From NCBI GenBank assembly GCA_928724745.1, contig CAKMXJ010000037.1:1116001-1180000 (forward strand): a DNA stretch of 64,000 bases, in the 5' to 3' direction. This document shows, in pieces, positions 46,723 to 56,535 of the stretch. A model generated the notes under the pieces. That model was not told the DNA's origin, searched no databases, and saw nothing but the letters and a program-made list of their open reading frames with translations. A program made the translations under genes and the position numbers. The stretch comes from Anthracocystis setariae. Taxonomy: Eukaryota > Basidiomycota > Ustilaginomycetes > Ustilaginales > Ustilaginaceae. Within the stretch, counting starts at the first letter, position 1; each line of letters opens with the position of its first letter.

Positions 46723-47664
46723 ATGGGCAAAAGGACCAAAAAACAGATGCTGGCACAGCAGGCAAGCGAACGAGAACATCGAAAACGCATTTCCGGACCT
46801 CAGAAGCAAGTTAAGGTCATCCATGTTTCCAAACTCGCTTCACAGGCACCCCAGGCCTCTCAGGATGCATCCTCCACGCTAGGACAGGCTCAGGACGATC
46901 TGAAAACGAACCTACTGCTCAGAGACAGGGTCACAGATGATCCAATCTTCATGAGAATCTCTCCTCCTTCGGACCACAAGCATGCACAGGCTCAGAAATC
47001 AGCAAAGAAGGGTTATGATCGCTTTCAGGAGCTCAAGACAGCTATTCCAGGCAGGGAAACTAGGGGAATATTCGAGCTTGGCATCAGTCACAGTGTTGGA
47101 TACAGTTATCTTGGTTTCACAGCCGACAACAAGGGCAAACACAGGAAGATTGCCACTGCCCTGCTTGAGTGGGCCAAGGAACACAGTCAGAAGCATCTTC
47201 TCCCTCTCAAGACACTCCTACCAGACGAATGGAAGAAGGACATGCTTTCCAGAAAGAAGCCCAACAACTTTATCAGGAAGTCATTTGACAGGCAAGCCGA
47301 CTTACTCAGCCCTTGGTGGACAACAGTCACTTTCTTTGACAGCTTCACTGGTGTTGCGCATGTTGACAAGCTTGATCATCCTCCCTCTTTCCTTTTCAAC
47401 TTTGGAGCTCCTTGTCTTTTGGTCTTGCACGAGTACAACATCAAGGTGCAACTTGATCACCTGGACATTGCTATCTTCAACACCAAATCCACCCACAGCA
47501 CCGAGGCCTTAGATGACTGCCCTGGAGGAAGGTGGGCTTTCAGTGCTTTCTATAGACAGGCTATATATGAGGAGAAGGGCGCTTCTCAGCTTGGTAAGGA
47601 GCTTCTTGACATGGTACTGGGAAGCAAGACAGAGGAGAGACGAGTTAGAGGTGCAAACAAATAA
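46723..47664 (+). CDS. Transposon-borne TET/JBP-like 2OG-Fe(II) dioxygenase
   Basis: 313 residues from ATG 46723 (MGKRTKKQMLAQ). The basic N-terminal ~100 residues may bind nucleic acid. The C-terminal half looks like a double-stranded beta-helix dioxygenase: strand WWTTVTFFDSF, metal ligands H213-V-D215 (HVDKLDHP), FLFNFGAPCLLVL, EYNIKVQLDHLDIAIF, a third ligand H258 (THST), and R270 in GGRWAFSAFYR, 12 residues later, as the 2-oxoglutarate ligand. The HxD...H...R order and the EYNI strand recall the fungal TET/JBP-type oxygenases that oxidise 5-methylcytosine and are often linked to transposons. The assignment comes from motif reading, not a search. Lying inside the element's inverted repeats, it is probably cargo. 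Confidence 0.65.
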   Translation: MGKRTKKQMLAQQASEREHRKRISGPQKQVKVIHVSKLASQAPQASQDASSTLGQAQDDLKTNLLLRDRVTDDPIFMRISPPSDHKHAQAQKSAKKGYDRFQELKTAIPGRETRGIFELGISHSVGYSYLGFTADNKGKHRKIATALLEWAKEHSQKHLLPLKTLLPDEWKKDMLSRKKPNNFIRKSFDRQADLLSPWWTTVTFFDSFTGVAHVDKLDHPPSFLFNFGAPCLLVLHEYNIKVQLDHLDIAIFNTKSTHSTEALDDCPGGRWAFSAFYRQAIYEEKGASQLGKELLDMVLGSKTEERRVRGANK

Positions 47665-49317
47665 TTGAATCTACATACTCATGCAATACAAGCAATCTTT
47701 GACAGCCAGTCTTGATATGATTTGACATCAAGTATACACTATTGAAGCAGTCTATTGCGTAGAGAATCAACCGAGGAACATAGAAATGTCAGTTGTGTCA
47801 GCGGTCGGGCGCCTGGTGAATAGGCCGATCTCGGTTCGAGCGCGGTGCGGTCCTGTTGGGCTGGGCCGCCGAGTTTGGGATACGCGCCTGTGCAACTAGG
47901 AAGTACGAGGTGGGTTGCGCAGATACGTCGGCGGTCCGATGAGAGCGACTGGGCCGCACTCGACTCGGCGGCGGTGGAGAGTGGGCTTCTCGACCGCGTT
48001 CGACCTATTACCGACTGACGCTGTTGGCGCTCCGTTCAGCGGCAGCACGGCGTACTCGGTATTACAGCGTGATAGCCTGGTGTCCCGCGAGCGCTCTTGA
48101 CAAGACAGAAGGCTTAGGAGATGGTTAGGTGAACACTAGACGTGATCACTAAGCTGTTACGGCGACGTCCAAGAGTCTGACGTCTAGGTATTAGCTTGTA
48201 GGCAGCGGTTATGTGTTGTAGTGTCATCACAGGTACTGACGACGTCTAGCTGTTCTCCGACTTGAACGGAGGCACGCAAGGAAGCTGCAATGCTACTGTA
48301 ATTGCAACTTACTTTACTAGATACTGAATGATCGTGACGACGACGTTAAGGAGCTATACTGAGCTAAAGACTGGTGTTGTAAGAAGTAGAGTGGATGAGG
48401 AGCTCATCCACGTCGAACCAGATGAGGAGAACATTAAGTAGGACCGCTCCAAGCCCCTATGGCAAGGCCGATCCGGCGCTAGCCTATTGTCTAGCTGCAC
48501 GGCCTGCGTGTGTGCATGTACTGACCGTGGTACAAGCAGCTGATCACCTCCAAGCCTCTGAGATCGCCTGATATGGTGTCCTTCGACTGCTGATCGCCTC
48601 GAGATGGCGTCGTCGCGATCCGGCGTCTCGGCGTTGTCGAACGGCCGCAATCCGATCGCTATGGACGAAAACGGCTGAGGGAGACCCTTTGAGCCGCACT
48701 CACTCCGAAGGCGGCCGAAAAACGTGTTTTCCACCGCTCCAACTTTGCCGCCCGTGAGTACCGCCACTGCTAAATTCGGCGTACCGTTGGCCACGTGCCT
48801 CCCCTCACCCGAATGCGAGGGCGGTCGACCGTAGCCCTTTCAACCGCGCGTGAACCGAGGGCGGCCGAGAAGCCAGTTTTCCGCCGCCTCGGCTTCGCTG
48901 CCTGTAACAAGTTGCAAGCTGCTAGGAGCACTGTGTGAGGAGATACATGCTCTCAAAGGCGACGTGAGTTTATCTCAAGATTTTCAGGAGATAAACTCAC
49001 GTCGCCTTTGAGCTGCTATTGCGCAGCAACCAGTGATGCTACAGAGAATCTAAAGGTACCATCATGTTCAGCTGCTCTGTCCCTTTCTGTACATGCTCTT
49101 TCAGCTCAGACACATACAATTTTGATGGCATGGAGCTTGGGGGAAAATGTGCGGGTCCATACCAAAAATTTCTGCAAGGGCATGCCGATGGCAAAATTGA
49201 ATTGAAGAGACAACTACGGGCTGCATTTGTGCATTTTTGTCTTCACACCTGTACACCATCATCTCTGCATTCTGTGAGAACATTCTGGCAACTTCCTGCC
49301 GTCAACATTGATTCAGA
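47665..49317. other. Non-coding middle of the transposon
   Basis: 1.65 kb between the dioxygenase and Myb-like genes. From about 47790 to 48910 it is GC- and CpG-rich, unlike the flanking coding parts. It contains diverged copies of a GGCGGCCGA...GTTTTCC unit (near 48700 and 48850) and ends in a long hairpin. No supportable gene; it may be a nested insertion or captured host DNA. Confidence 0.5.
48952..49012. repeat. Perfect 25-bp-arm hairpin
   Basis: Arms at 48952-48976 and 48988-49012 are exact reverse complements (CTCAAAGGCGACGTGAG... on the left arm) around an 11-nt loop, AAGATTTTCAG. It lies at the boundary between the CpG-rich block and the CpG-poor Myb-like gene side. Confidence 0.92.
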
Positions 49318-50397
49318 ATGTCTGGACACATTCCATCCTCCCCACCAAATGCAAATGAGCTCCTCTGCTCAGATGGAGATGACAGCATCCTTGAATTGGA
49401 GCGGGACAGCCAATTGCCAGAACTCCAAAGCTATCAGCAGAGTCTCAATACTGCAGCGTCCTCCCTGCAGACTGGCAGAGCCCCAACAAAGGGCAAAAAC
49501 TCGACACCAGCAACAGGGAATCGAAGGGGCCTCAATTGGTCAGCACTAGATCGTGTATGCTTCATTCTGGCTCTGGACAATCACAATCCTTGGATTGCAC
49601 ATACAAGCGAAGAAGCATTGGCAGTCTGGGAGGAAGCAGTCAAGGAGACCAACGATGCTCTCTTACTACACAAAAGAGAGGTCCGGAAAGATGGGGCCTA
49701 TGAGGCCCAGTGGAGGAAACTGGTAAAAGAAGTCCGAGAAAAGAATGCCCGCAGCTTGAAAGCAACAGGAGCAAACTTTGACGTGGAGGAAGTCTATGCC
49801 ACACTCCACAATCTAGTGGATCTATACAACAAATCTCCAATGAAGCTTTCTTTCCTGAAGCCCGAGACACCAGCCTCTCTTGCAAGTCAGATGGAACGCA
49901 TCCAGAAGCAGAAGCGGAAACAAGCAGTATCTCAAGCAAGGCAAGCGGGTCAGACTGGACAAACTCTTGCACTGCAGCGGTTGCGCCACCGCAACCTTCC
50001 CAGTCTTCCCATCAACTCTCTTCCTTGTACACTTCCTGAGGCTGGGCCATCAGAGAGTCAAGCCATGCAATCATCTGTGGAAGATGACGATGATTTCCAA
50101 CCATACCATTCCCATCAATCCAGCCCAGCACAGAAGAAACGGAAAACACCAAAAACACCAAAGACGCAGATTGGAGAATCATTGGTTAAATGCCTTGACC
50201 GTCTTGCTGAGATGCAAGCTGAAGCAATTTCCCTCAGTCAACACCAGTCTACAAGCTCCACCGGTCAACTTGGTTCAGAGGTGGTTCGCCTTAAGGATCA
50301 GGTCAGTCAAATGCAGTCAGATATGACGGGGATCAACAGAAAGATGGATACTGTATTACGACTGCTGATGCAGCAAAGTTCTAGTCCTTCTCTGTAA
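49318..50397 (+). CDS. Myb/SANT-like DNA-binding protein of the transposon
   Basis: 359 residues. Region ~70-175 is a tryptophan-spaced helical domain (RGLNWSALDRVCFIL, NPWIAHTSEEALAVWEEAV, EAQWRKLVKEV, VYATLHNLVDLY) like the trihelix Myb/SANT-like domains of Harbinger ORF1 proteins. A basic stretch (KQKRKQAVSQARQ), a proposed nuclear signal (QKKRKTPKTPKTQ) and a C-terminal coiled coil (~310-350) follow. In Harbinger elements this protein binds subterminal DNA and brings the transposase to the nucleus. Its last 17 bases overlap the transposase 3' end on the other strand. Confidence 0.7.
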   Translation: MSGHIPSSPPNANELLCSDGDDSILELERDSQLPELQSYQQSLNTAASSLQTGRAPTKGKNSTPATGNRRGLNWSALDRVCFILALDNHNPWIAHTSEEALAVWEEAVKETNDALLLHKREVRKDGAYEAQWRKLVKEVREKNARSLKATGANFDVEEVYATLHNLVDLYNKSPMKLSFLKPETPASLASQMERIQKQKRKQAVSQARQAGQTGQTLALQRLRHRNLPSLPINSLPCTLPEAGPSESQAMQSSVEDDDDFQPYHSHQSSPAQKKRKTPKTPKTQIGESLVKCLDRLAEMQAEAISLSQHQSTSSTGQLGSEVVRLKDQVSQMQSDMTGINRKMDTVLRLLMQQSSSPSL

Positions 50398-51448
50398 AGT
50401 ACTCCTCTAGGGATGGTGGGTCCAGGCCAAAGTACTGCGAAGTTATATTGCCGGATACACATGACAGTGCATTCCGAAGAAGGACCGCAACCAGGAAGTC
50501 ACTTGCAACTGGGGTGAGCAGGAACTTCTGCTGCTGCTTATTGTTGAGTCGAGGGAAAAGTGTTCCAATTGAACCAATGGCCCATTCCACCGTAATACGA
50601 TACTTGCTCATGATGACATTGAACCGAGTTTGTGCTGGTGTCATATGGTTGCCTTTGTAAGGTATGATGAGATGCTCTTCGAGATTATAACCCTTGTCTC
50701 CAAACAGGTACAGCTTCTTGCCATTTTCCTGGTACGATGCAGTTACCAACCAGTCTTTTACTTTGGACTTGTTCCACACCGACCAGTCATTCTCGCTCCC
50801 ATCCCAGGGTCCTTGAGCAAAGATCAATCCGTCAGGTGTACTGATGATCTGGTACTTGAGCGCATGAAAGTGTTTCCAGCCATTGTATACCGCTTCTTGA
50901 CCTCTGGTGGGCCTGGCAACTGGACGTAGTGTGCCATCAACAAAGCCCCATATCAGATCAACACCGCATTTCTGCTGAATCTGTTGAGCATATTGCTGGA
51001 GTTTCTGCTTTGAAAGTACTGTGTTCCCACATTGACGTACATCAAGTAGATGGCCCCATTTGTTGAGAAGCTGCTCCACAACTTCAGACCGTATCCTACT
51101 AGTGCGGGATGCAGACCAGCCATACTGGGACTCTAGGCCACAAAGTGACCTGCCCCGCAAGTAACCAATAAGCATCAGTAGGGCTGTGCGGCTGTCTTCA
51201 GTGTCTTGAATGTCACTGTGTATGAGAGGAGGAAGTTGGACAGCTGTGTGGATCTGTTCAAACTCGCTGTGGTTGAAACCAAAGTTGTCTTTGAAATGTT
51301 CGTCCGACATTCCTACTAAGTCCATGTAGTGGCATCGGGGAACAAGGAGGGCACTGGTGGCACGGACTTCATACACAAGGTGATATGTAGCTGCTATTGC
51401 AGATGCAAGCACCGAGAGCTGTAGAAGAAGTGTCTGAGGGAGGTCCAT
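50381..51448 (-). CDS. PIF/Harbinger DDE transposase
   Basis: 355 residues from the ATG at 51448 (MDLPQTLLLQLS); an in-frame start at 51499 would add 17 residues. An N-terminal helix-turn-helix-like region (GRSLCGLESQYGWSASRTSRI) precedes the DDE nuclease core: first Asp in LIWGFVDGTLRPV, second in YLFGDKGYNLEEH, Glu in ITVEWAIGSIGTLFPRL. All three acidic residues are present and the frame has no interruption, so the enzyme may be functional. It belongs to the DDE_Tnp_4 type of superfamily endonucleases. It lies about 280 bp from the right inverted repeat. Confidence 0.9.
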   Translation of the reverse strand: MDLPQTLLLQLSVLASAIAATYHLVYEVRATSALLVPRCHYMDLVGMSDEHFKDNFGFNHSEFEQIHTAVQLPPLIHSDIQDTEDSRTALLMLIGYLRGRSLCGLESQYGWSASRTSRIRSEVVEQLLNKWGHLLDVRQCGNTVLSKQKLQQYAQQIQQKCGVDLIWGFVDGTLRPVARPTRGQEAVYNGWKHFHALKYQIISTPDGLIFAQGPWDGSENDWSVWNKSKVKDWLVTASYQENGKKLYLFGDKGYNLEEHLIIPYKGNHMTPAQTRFNVIMSKYRITVEWAIGSIGTLFPRLNNKQQQKFLLTPVASDFLVAVLLRNALSCVSGNITSQYFGLDPPSLEEYFTEKD

Positions 51449-51679
51449 TGTGAATATCAATCTTGCCGGTGATGGTAGCAGCAGCAAGGAAGACAACACC
51501 GCTCAGGCCAATTGAGTTGCGATTGAGTTGCGTACAGCTTGGCTTCACAGCCCTACGCATTGGTGTACGCTTAACAATATAGCTTTTTGGACCTAAGTTT
51601 TGTGAGTCAAATTTGGCCTGATTTGACTCACGCCCGTCTCAAGAGTCAAAGTCAAAAAGTCAAAAATGTGACTTTAGAG

Positions 51680-51726
51680 AAATTTGACTCACAAAAAAGC
51701 GCTTTTCTGGCGTACCAAAAGCTCCC
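51680..51726 (-). repeat. Right terminal inverted repeat
   Basis: Reverse complement of the left end: 12-bp perfect terminus at 51715-51726 and an AGTCAAATTT box (minus strand) at 51680-51689. Further GAGTCAAAT copies in both orientations occur at about 51602-51632. Confidence 0.88.
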
Positions 51727-51731
51727 TAATA

Positions 51732-52814
51732 ATAATAATTATTATTGTCTCATTCGGTTCGGTACTGTAGCCAGAGCTGCAGGGGGCAGCCTCGAGTCTC
51801 ATCGTGCCGTGCTGTAACGTAGCCACAGTGTGCCGCCGCCCTTTGAATGTTTCGCGCAACGCCAGCAAATCTTGGACGGGTCTGCACCTCACCGCAGATG
51901 CAAGGTAAGTAGTAGTGTTGGACTCAGGAAGAAGAAAATAAAAAAATAAAATAAAAAATAAAGCTTGACAAGTCACTCTACAAATACTGTACACCACCAC
52001 ACAGTGATTTCATATTTAATATTTTATTGAATTATTGGACGTGGTATTGCTTTTTCCAAATGAACACAACACACAATATTCAAGTTGATTTGAGCTTTTG
52101 CAGATTTGTAGTTCTGCCCTTTCTACTGTAGTCTAGGTCCAACGCGCTGCTTAGGCTCAGCTGTGCACTTGATGCCGCTTTGGGTCTTCTTCTTTTCTCA
52201 CCGCTTAGCTTCTTTTGATCTGTATCCTTCGGTCATCGTATAGAGCAGACATGACGCAGCTACGCCTACTGAACTCACGACCGTTTTGTGTGGACAGCAA
52301 TGTCTCGTGTGCTGTGTATGCGGTCGAAACGAGACGCGTTTGAGTGTGTCCTGTTTTGTCTCTCGCGTAAACGAAGCGGCGCGTGGGCGACACAGGGCAA
52401 GGGCAAGGGCAAGAGCAAGGCACAGCCAACAAAGAACCCAGCTCACCTCGCACCCTGTCAACTATCGCTTCAGCGAAAGAGCTTTCGGTCGAGAGAAGCC
52501 ACGCCCAATCACACGCTGCCACACATGGCTCTTCCCCTCTCCGCTGTGCTGTTCGCCATGTGCACATCTGTGATAGCACCACTCACTACTTCAGTCGCAC
52601 TGCCGTCGTGGTTCAGAACTCGAACAGATCAACATTCGTAAACGTCTAGAACAAAACAGGATGAACATGAGAACAGGAACCGCGAACACATCAGTGCGAG
52701 AATGGGATGCTGAGAGTTGAGCAAATGCGTACAGACACTACTCGGGTATGTTTGCAATGAGGCGAGGCGTTTGCCATCTATCCATGAGAATATGTCAGGA
52801 TCAGCGTGCTCGCT
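51732..52814. other. Spacer between transposon and importin gene
   Basis: About 1.1 kb, AT-rich near 51930-52080 (AAATAAA runs) and with GGGCAA hexamer copies near 52396-52420. No gene supported. Confidence 0.4.
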
Positions 52815-55800
52815 TTACACGAGGTATTGCTGCAGACCCGCCGCCTGCACCTTGTCAGCGATCTGCGTGTTGAGCTGGCTGACGAACCCGCACACTTGGC
52901 CCCGAAGCAAAGCACCCAGGTTGTCCTCGTCACCAGCAAGCACGTGAGCAAACAGTTGCAGGATCGTGTCGATGTTCTGCGACGCCACCGCGTTGTTGCT
53001 CTGGATCAGGTTCATCATGCAGTGCAACACCGGCGACCACTCGGCCATATCCTTCTGCAGTGGCAACGACGAGAACAGGATCGGCAACGCCTGGTCCAGC
53101 GGAACCGCATCCGCATTCTTGATAATCATCCTCGACAGACAACCGCAAGCGTTGTCGCGCGCAGTCAACACCTCGTCCGCCTCGTTCTGACCCTTCTCGA
53201 AGAACGGTCGGATCGCGTTGAGCAGCGCAGGGAAGTGAGCGCTCAGGTCCACTTGCGTGTGCTCCACCAACACACCCGAGGCGAACACGGCATTCGAGCG
53301 AACCGTCGCCTCCTCGTCCGAGAGTGCGCGAGACAGCAGCGACAGAATGTCCTGGGTGAATGGCGAGATGGCGCCCTTCATACCAGCGATGATCTCACCG
53401 AGCGAGCCAATGGCAGTGGCACGGTCGCTTACAGATCGTCCAGGCGTGTAGTACTTCATGATCTGAGGCATGAACTGCTTGAGCGGCTCGGTGAAGTCGG
53501 CGCCCAGCACGTTGGCCATAGCCCCAACCAGGTCCGAGGCAGCCGATACGAGCACCGACTCGTACTCGGAAGCCTCCTCGTTCTCTTCCTCGGGGATCTC
53601 CGAGTCGAGTTGCGGTGGGCTCTTCTTTTCCAGGATCATGATCGTGTAGGTGCACACCGTGTCGAGGTGGTCGGGCGCAATGATGGCAGGTCCGTTCTTG
53701 TTCAGGCAGTCAGCTAGCGACTGGCAGACCTCGATGGCGGCAGTTCTGTGACATGCAGCAAATGGGCAAAGAAGCATTCAAAAACAAAGTCAGTGTCAAA
53801 AGCTCTCGTCCCATCCCGTCTTTCTTCAGCAGATGCAGGAAGACAGATGCAAAGACCATTGCCACTGTTGCCTACTCCCGTGCTTCAAGCAAAGCTCGAT
53901 TCGGGTCAAGCCAAGGGTCAGATATGGTTGGAAAAAGGTTGTAGTCACTCGACCGCTCCTATAACGGACGTCATTGTGAGCTGAGAAAGATTTGTCATCC
54001 TGTGAAGGCGGCGGCGGTCTCATTTCGCCGCCGTCAAAGTGGAAATCATCTGTGCATCGCATGCCTGCATCTGCTGAGGGTATCATTTGGCGAAAAAAAA
54101 GGAGAAAAGAAAAACTTACCGGTCATCTTCGCTCTCCCACATCTCCATGACGGCGGGGATAACAGCGTTGACGAGCTTCTGCACGTCGGCGTTGAGCGGC
54201 ACTTTGACATGCACACCCGCCTGCCAAGGCTGAGGGTTGCTGAGCTCATTGAGCGTGTTGATGAAAGTGAAGAGGGCCGAAACAGCGCTCTTGCGGATGC
54301 CCTGGTAGAAGTGCTCGAGCAAGATAACAAGCTGCTCGACCGACTCCTGGATGTAAGGCAGGAAGCCAGACTTGGTGTGGGCAAATATCTCACCGAGCGA
54401 GTCGGCGGCGACCTCCTTTTCGATGGCAATGGCCGAGTTGACGTTGAGGAAAGCATCGTTGAGCTCGTCAATGTCGACGAAGCCGTCATCATCCTCGTCA
54501 TCACCCGCACTGATACCGGGGATGCCGATGCCGTTGACAGTGCCGTCTCCGGAAGCACCGGGGACGGGGTCGTGCTCAGACTGCTGGCACGAGTGAATGA
54601 GACGGGGTACGACGTGAGGGAGGAAAGGAGTGAACTCCTCGCCGAAGACACGAGACATGACGGCGAAGAAGATGAAGCTGCACTCGCGCAGACGAGGGTT
54701 GTTGAGGTCCATGCCCTCGAAGGCAAGCTTCATCAGGTCCTGGAAGTAAGGACGGAAAGCCTCCTTACCGACCGCCTCGGCGAAGGTGCCGACAGTGTCG
54801 GTGGTGATGCCACGGAGATCCATGGCGTCGCCCTCCTCGGTCAGGGTGAGGAAAGGCTTGATGCGCTGCATGGTCTGGTCAAAGTAGGGGAGGAAACCTT
54901 CTTTGGAGGCGTGAGCGGCACTGCCGATGGCTCCAGTGACGGTGGCCTTGACTGGAAGAGGGGCAGTCTCAAGCAGACCAGCAAGACGCTCCATGATGGC
55001 AGGGAGGTACTGCGAGATATCGGCGCCCATGACCTCGAGCAAAGAGTCGAGGGCAGTGCAAGCAGATCGCTGCGTCTGAGAGTCGTTGACGAGCTCCATG
55101 ATAACGGGAAGGAGGGTGGCGTGCTTGGCAGCGCACTCGTCCTCGAGCATCTCGCAAAGGCAGCCGAGAGCAACGCAAGCAGCTTTGCGGACAACAGCCT
55201 CAGGGTCCTTGAGACCGGCCTCGACGAATGGCCAGAGGTCGTTCATGTGGGGTCGGATGTACTCGGAGCAACCCTCGACGGAGACGCCAAACGCCATCAT
55301 TGCAGCCTTGCGGTGGTGAGGGTCCTGGTTGCTCATGTAGGCCTGCATCTGCTCGAGCAATGGAGGGAAGACATGGCTAGGGGGAAGCTCGGTAGCGAGA
55401 CCATCGATGACACGGAGCGAGAGACGCGAGGGAGAGTCGTCGTCGACATCGTCGGAGTCCTCCTCGACAGCGATGGGCATGAGACGAGCGATCATGTGCT
55501 TGGCAAGGCCCAGGCTCTGAACCTTGGAGCGCTTGTACGAGCAAATCCAGATGAGCGAGTTGAGACACATGAGACGCAGATCCTCCTCGTGATCCTTGTT
55601 GGCACCGTTGGCAAGGAAGAAGTCGATGAGTTCGGCGATGTGGTTCGAGATGATGGGGACTTCGAGCATGCAGATCTCCTCAAGGACATCAAGGATCTGA
55701 CGAACACCATCCTGGTTGCTCTGCTCGAGACACTGGTTGAGCACGCCGACCATCTGGGGCACGGCGGACTGCATGGCGGCGAGGTCGGCGGAAGCATCGC

Positions 55801-56535
55801 TCTCAAGGTTCTGAGCCACCTTACCGAGGGCACGGACAGTGGTGACACGAACCTCGAGCGACTCGGGGTCCTGGAGGGACTTTGCAAAGAGCTGCATGAT
55901 CTGGGGTAGGTGCTTGTCGAGAGCCTCACCACCGTCGACGAAGGTCTCGAGGACAGTGTAGAAGACAAAGAGCGAAACCTGACGGTGGGTGGGATTTGGC
56001 GAGTCAGCGGCGTTGAAGAGGAAAGGAAGAAGCTCGGGCCAGGTGCCGAGGGGAAGCTCGCGCTTGGCAATCTCGGAGATGACACGAGCGATCGAGTTGC
56101 GAACCGCACTGGCCTGCTCGTTGGTGACGACCTCGAGGAGCCTGCCCTTGATGCCGTTGCGGACCTGAACGGGCTGCTTGTTCCATACCTTGCCACCGCT
56201 CTTGGCAAGACGCTTCCTAAGTTCGACAGCGGCAAGCTGACGGACAGCAAGATCCGGGGAGGTGGCAAGAATCTCGAAAAGGGCGGGTACACATTGTGGG
56301 TTCTTGTAATAGTTGTTCTGGAGAGCCTCTGTGGCGGCCTTGACTGTGTTGGTGTCGGGAACGTTGCTCTGCTTCAAGAGCTCGTGAAGACCCTGTACGA
56401 AGTTGGGCTGTAGAAGTGGCAGCGGAACCGGAAGGAAGCGTAGCATGGAGGTAGGGTCAGCAGAAAGCTCGCAACGTTGGTCAAGAAGGTCGACCACGGT
56501 CGCAGCAGCTAGATCGAAGCAATACTCACGTCCAT
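52815..56535 (-). CDS. KAP123: Importin beta-family karyopherin, Kap123/importin-4 type
   Basis: Three exons: 56530-56535 (only ATG GAC), 54120-56407 and 52815-53745, with matching phases, giving 1074 residues (yeast Kap123 has 1113). The N-terminus MDPNFVQGLHELLKQ leads into continuous HEAT repeats, including an importin-N-like start (ALFEILATSPDLAVRQLAAVELRKRLAK). An acidic loop (DDEDDDGFVDIDELND, ~675) and a second (PEEENEEASEYES, ~800) fit the Ran/cargo-binding acidic loops. It imports ribosomal proteins and histones H3/H4. The microexon is supported by a GTGAGT donor, an acceptor at 56408 and the family start. The intron at 53746-54119 is unusually long for this window. Confidence 0.92.

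Larger units (their letters stand above)
46557..51726. mobile_element. PIF/Harbinger-like DNA transposon carrying a 2OG-Fe(II) dioxygenase gene
   Basis: A 5170-bp element. The ends are perfect 12-bp inverted repeats (GGGAGCTTTTGG at 46557-46568; its complement at 51715-51726), flanked by TAATA on both sides (46552-46556, 51727-51731), a candidate target duplication. Because the right flank is a TAA-rich run, a shorter duplication is also possible. Inverted AGTCAAATTT boxes sit 38 bp from the left end and 37 bp from the right. Inside are a dioxygenase-like gene (+), a Myb/SANT-like gene (+) and a DDE transposase (-). Harbinger elements normally have only the last two. Coding parts look poorer in CpG than host genes. 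Confidence 0.85.

Noticed and set aside
48155..48908. Possible solo LTR (TGTTAC...GTAACA, ~750 bp) inside the transposon
   Set aside because: The ends form a 6-bp inverted repeat as in LTRs, but no 5-bp target duplication flanks them and no second copy or retroelement sequence is seen.
54002..55909. 635-codon open frame antisense to KAP123
   Set aside because: It mirrors the codon bias of the importin gene; the translation is charged low-complexity sequence without a family, and the sense gene is clear.
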